Part shown: positions 6,037-7,305 of the stretch, piece by piece | Numbering within the stretch: the stretch's first letter is position 1 | Layout: the number at the start of each line of letters is the position of its first letter | Made by a program: the position numbers and the translations under genes | Notes under the pieces: generated by a model | Database searches by the model: none | What the model saw: the letters and a program-made list of their open reading frames with translations, nothing else | What the model was told of the DNA's origin: nothing | NCBI GenBank assembly: GCA_964593455.1 | Contig: CAZQHK010000073.1 | Coordinates: 1-7,305, forward strand | Origin: CAZQHK01 sp964593455 | GTDB lineage: Bacteria > Muiribacteriota > CAYSPT01 | Reading direction: 5' to 3' | DNA length: 7,305 nt

Positions 6037-7305
6037 TTAAAAATCTGCCAGTTTCGGGGCCCGCGGGTAGGGGATGACGTCACGGATATTGGTCATCCCG
6101 GTGACGTACTGCACCGCCCGCTCGAGACCTATTCCGAACCCCGCATGCGGGACGGTGCCCCAGCGGCGAAGGTCCAGGTACCAGCCGTAATCATCCACCT
6201 CGAGTTCCATCTCTTCGATTCGCCGTTTCAACACCTCTGCGCGCGATTCACGCTGGGAACCGCCGATGATCTCGCCGATCCTAGGGACCAGGACATCCAT
6301 AGCGGCGACCGTCTTGCCGTCGTCGTTGAGGTGCATGTAAAACGATTTGATGTCCTTGGGGTAATTCACTACCGCCACCGGCCGGCCAATCTTTTTTTCC
6401 GTCAGGAACCGCTCGTGCTCGGCCTGGAGATTGCATCCCCAGTACGGTTCGAACTCGAAACCTTTCTCGCCTTCTAAAAGCTTGACCGCTTCCGTGTAAT
6501 CGATCTTCTCGAAAGGGGACTCCACCACGTCCGCCAGGGTTTTGGTAACTCCCTTGAGTATCCACTTATCGAAGAAAGCCATGTCTTCCCGGCAGTTATC
6601 CAGCACATACCCGAAGATGTATTTCAGAAAATCCACAGACAGCTTGAAATCGTCGTTAAGGTCGGCGAAGGCGATCTCCGGTTCCACCATCCAGAATTCC
6701 GAAAGATGCCGGGAGGTGTTGGAGTTCTCCGACCGGAAGGTGGGGCCGAAGGTGTACACCCCGTTAAAACAGCAGCTGTACGCTTCCACCGCCAGTTGTC
6801 CCGACACGGTCAGGTACACCGGTTTACCGAAGAAGTCCTGGCCGTAGTCGACCTGTCCGTCCTTAACCGGGACCCCCGACAAAGGAAACGTAGTCACCTG
6901 GAACACTTCTCCCGCTCCCTCGCAATCGGAGGTGGTGATAATGGGAGTGTGAATCCATAGAAAGTCCCGTTCCTGAAAAAACTTGTGCATTGCGTAGCAG
7001 AGTGCGTTTCTGACCCGGGTAACCGCCCCGAAGGTGTTGGAACGTATCCTGAGATGCGGGATGGTCCGCAGGAATTCGAAGGAGTGACGCTTCTTTTGCA
7101 TGGGAAAATCGCCGTCTGATAACCCGTGGACCACCAGCCGGTCCGCTTTCAGTTCGAACGACTGGCCCTTTCCTGGAGACGCAACCAGCACTCCGTCGAC
7201 AGAAATGGCCGCACCCGTACCGAGTGTCGGCAGCTGGTCGGCGCCTTTGATGTCACCGTCGGCGATAATCTGGATGTTTTTCAAGCAGGACCCGTCGTTG
7301 AGTTC
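6037..7305 (-). CDS. asnS: Asparaginyl-tRNA synthetase, 5' partial
   Basis: This class IIb synthetase charges tRNA-Asn with asparagine. The visible 422 residues run off the window edge; the frame stays open past the TTG at 7284, and the upstream residues ELNDGSC belong to the N-terminal OB-fold anticodon-binding domain, so the true start is outside. By comparison with E. coli AsnRS (466 residues), roughly 35-45 residues are missing. Numbering from the first visible residue, motif 2 is FRSENSNTSRHLSEF (190-204) and motif 3 is GFGIGLER (389-396). The segments VSGQL, NYPKDIK, AAMDVL, IGEIIGGSQRE and the C-terminal RDVIPYPR match AsnRS closely and argue against AspRS. A 264-base gap separates it from cysC on the same strand, so a shared operon is uncertain. 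Its presence implies direct Asn-tRNA charging in this organism. Confidence 0.96.
   Translation of the reverse strand, partial: ELNDGSCLKNIQIIADGDIKGADQLPTLGTGAAISVDGVLVASPGKGQSFELKADRLVVHGLSDGDFPMQKKRHSFEFLRTIPHLRIRSNTFGAVTRVRNALCYAMHKFFQERDFLWIHTPIITTSDCEGAGEVFQVTTFPLSGVPVKDGQVDYGQDFFGKPVYLTVSGQLAVEAYSCCFNGVYTFGPTFRSENSNTSRHLSEFWMVEPEIAFADLNDDFKLSVDFLKYIFGYVLDNCREDMAFFDKWILKGVTKTLADVVESPFEKIDYTEAVKLLEGEKGFEFEPYWGCNLQAEHERFLTEKKIGRPVAVVNYPKDIKSFYMHLNDDGKTVAAMDVLVPRIGEIIGGSQRESRAEVLKRRIEEMELEVDDYGWYLDLRRWGTVPHAGFGIGLERAVQYVTGMTNIRDVIPYPRAPKLADF

Noticed and set aside
6007..6477. 156-codon plus-strand open frame over the asnS 3' end
   Set aside because: It is antisense to the conserved catalytic C terminus of AsnRS and has no ribosome-binding site or recognisable product.

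Overview
The window looks like a chromosomal segment from a Gram-negative-type bacterium, probably an anaerobe or one with anaerobic ancestry. The sulfate-activation and tRNA-synthetase genes have moderately high GC and ordinary bacterial architecture. The first 2.1 kb is visibly AT-rich and encodes a surface-polysaccharide-type membrane protein. The species cannot be named from this sequence.

Layout. (1) Positions 1-2103 (+): the 3' part of a large membrane protein with several hydrophobic helices, then tetratricopeptide repeats, then a C-terminal beta-rich region. It resembles the back half of an O-antigen ligase/polymerase-TPR protein. (2) Positions 2104-2250: a short regulatory interval with a dyad, an extended -10 promoter, tiny leader ORFs and a stem that would cover the cysD start region. 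(3) Positions 2251-5099 (+): cysD and cysN, overlapping by one base and encoding the two subunits of the GTP-driven ATP sulfurylase. (4) Positions 5176-5772 (-): a stand-alone, apparently intact APS kinase gene, cysC, convergent with cysN. (5) Positions 5773-6036: an intergenic stretch with three imperfect copies of a ~45-bp repeat. (6) Positions 6037-7305 (-): asnS, asparaginyl-tRNA synthetase, cut at its 5' end by the window edge.

How the genes work together. CysD and CysN make adenosine 5'-phosphosulfate (APS) from sulfate and ATP, with GTP hydrolysis driving the reaction. CysC phosphorylates APS to PAPS, the donor for sulfite production or sulfate transfer to sugars. No reductase or sulfotransferase is visible, so the fate of PAPS is open.

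Two departures from the textbook enzymes stand out. First, CysD carries a Cys-Cys ... Cys-x-Pro-Cys-Thr pattern, which is the [4Fe-4S] ligand signature of APS reductases (CysH) and is absent from E. coli CysD and Rhizobium NodP. Second, CysN ends in a full-frame APS-kinase-derived domain that has lost its P-loop, APS-binding residues and lid, while an intact kinase is encoded next door. Together they suggest an ATP sulfurylase with an added Fe-S centre and a non-catalytic, possibly regulatory, kinase-like domain. This parallels fungal ATP sulfurylase, whose dead APS-kinase domain senses PAPS. These are inferences from sequence and need database and biochemical tests.
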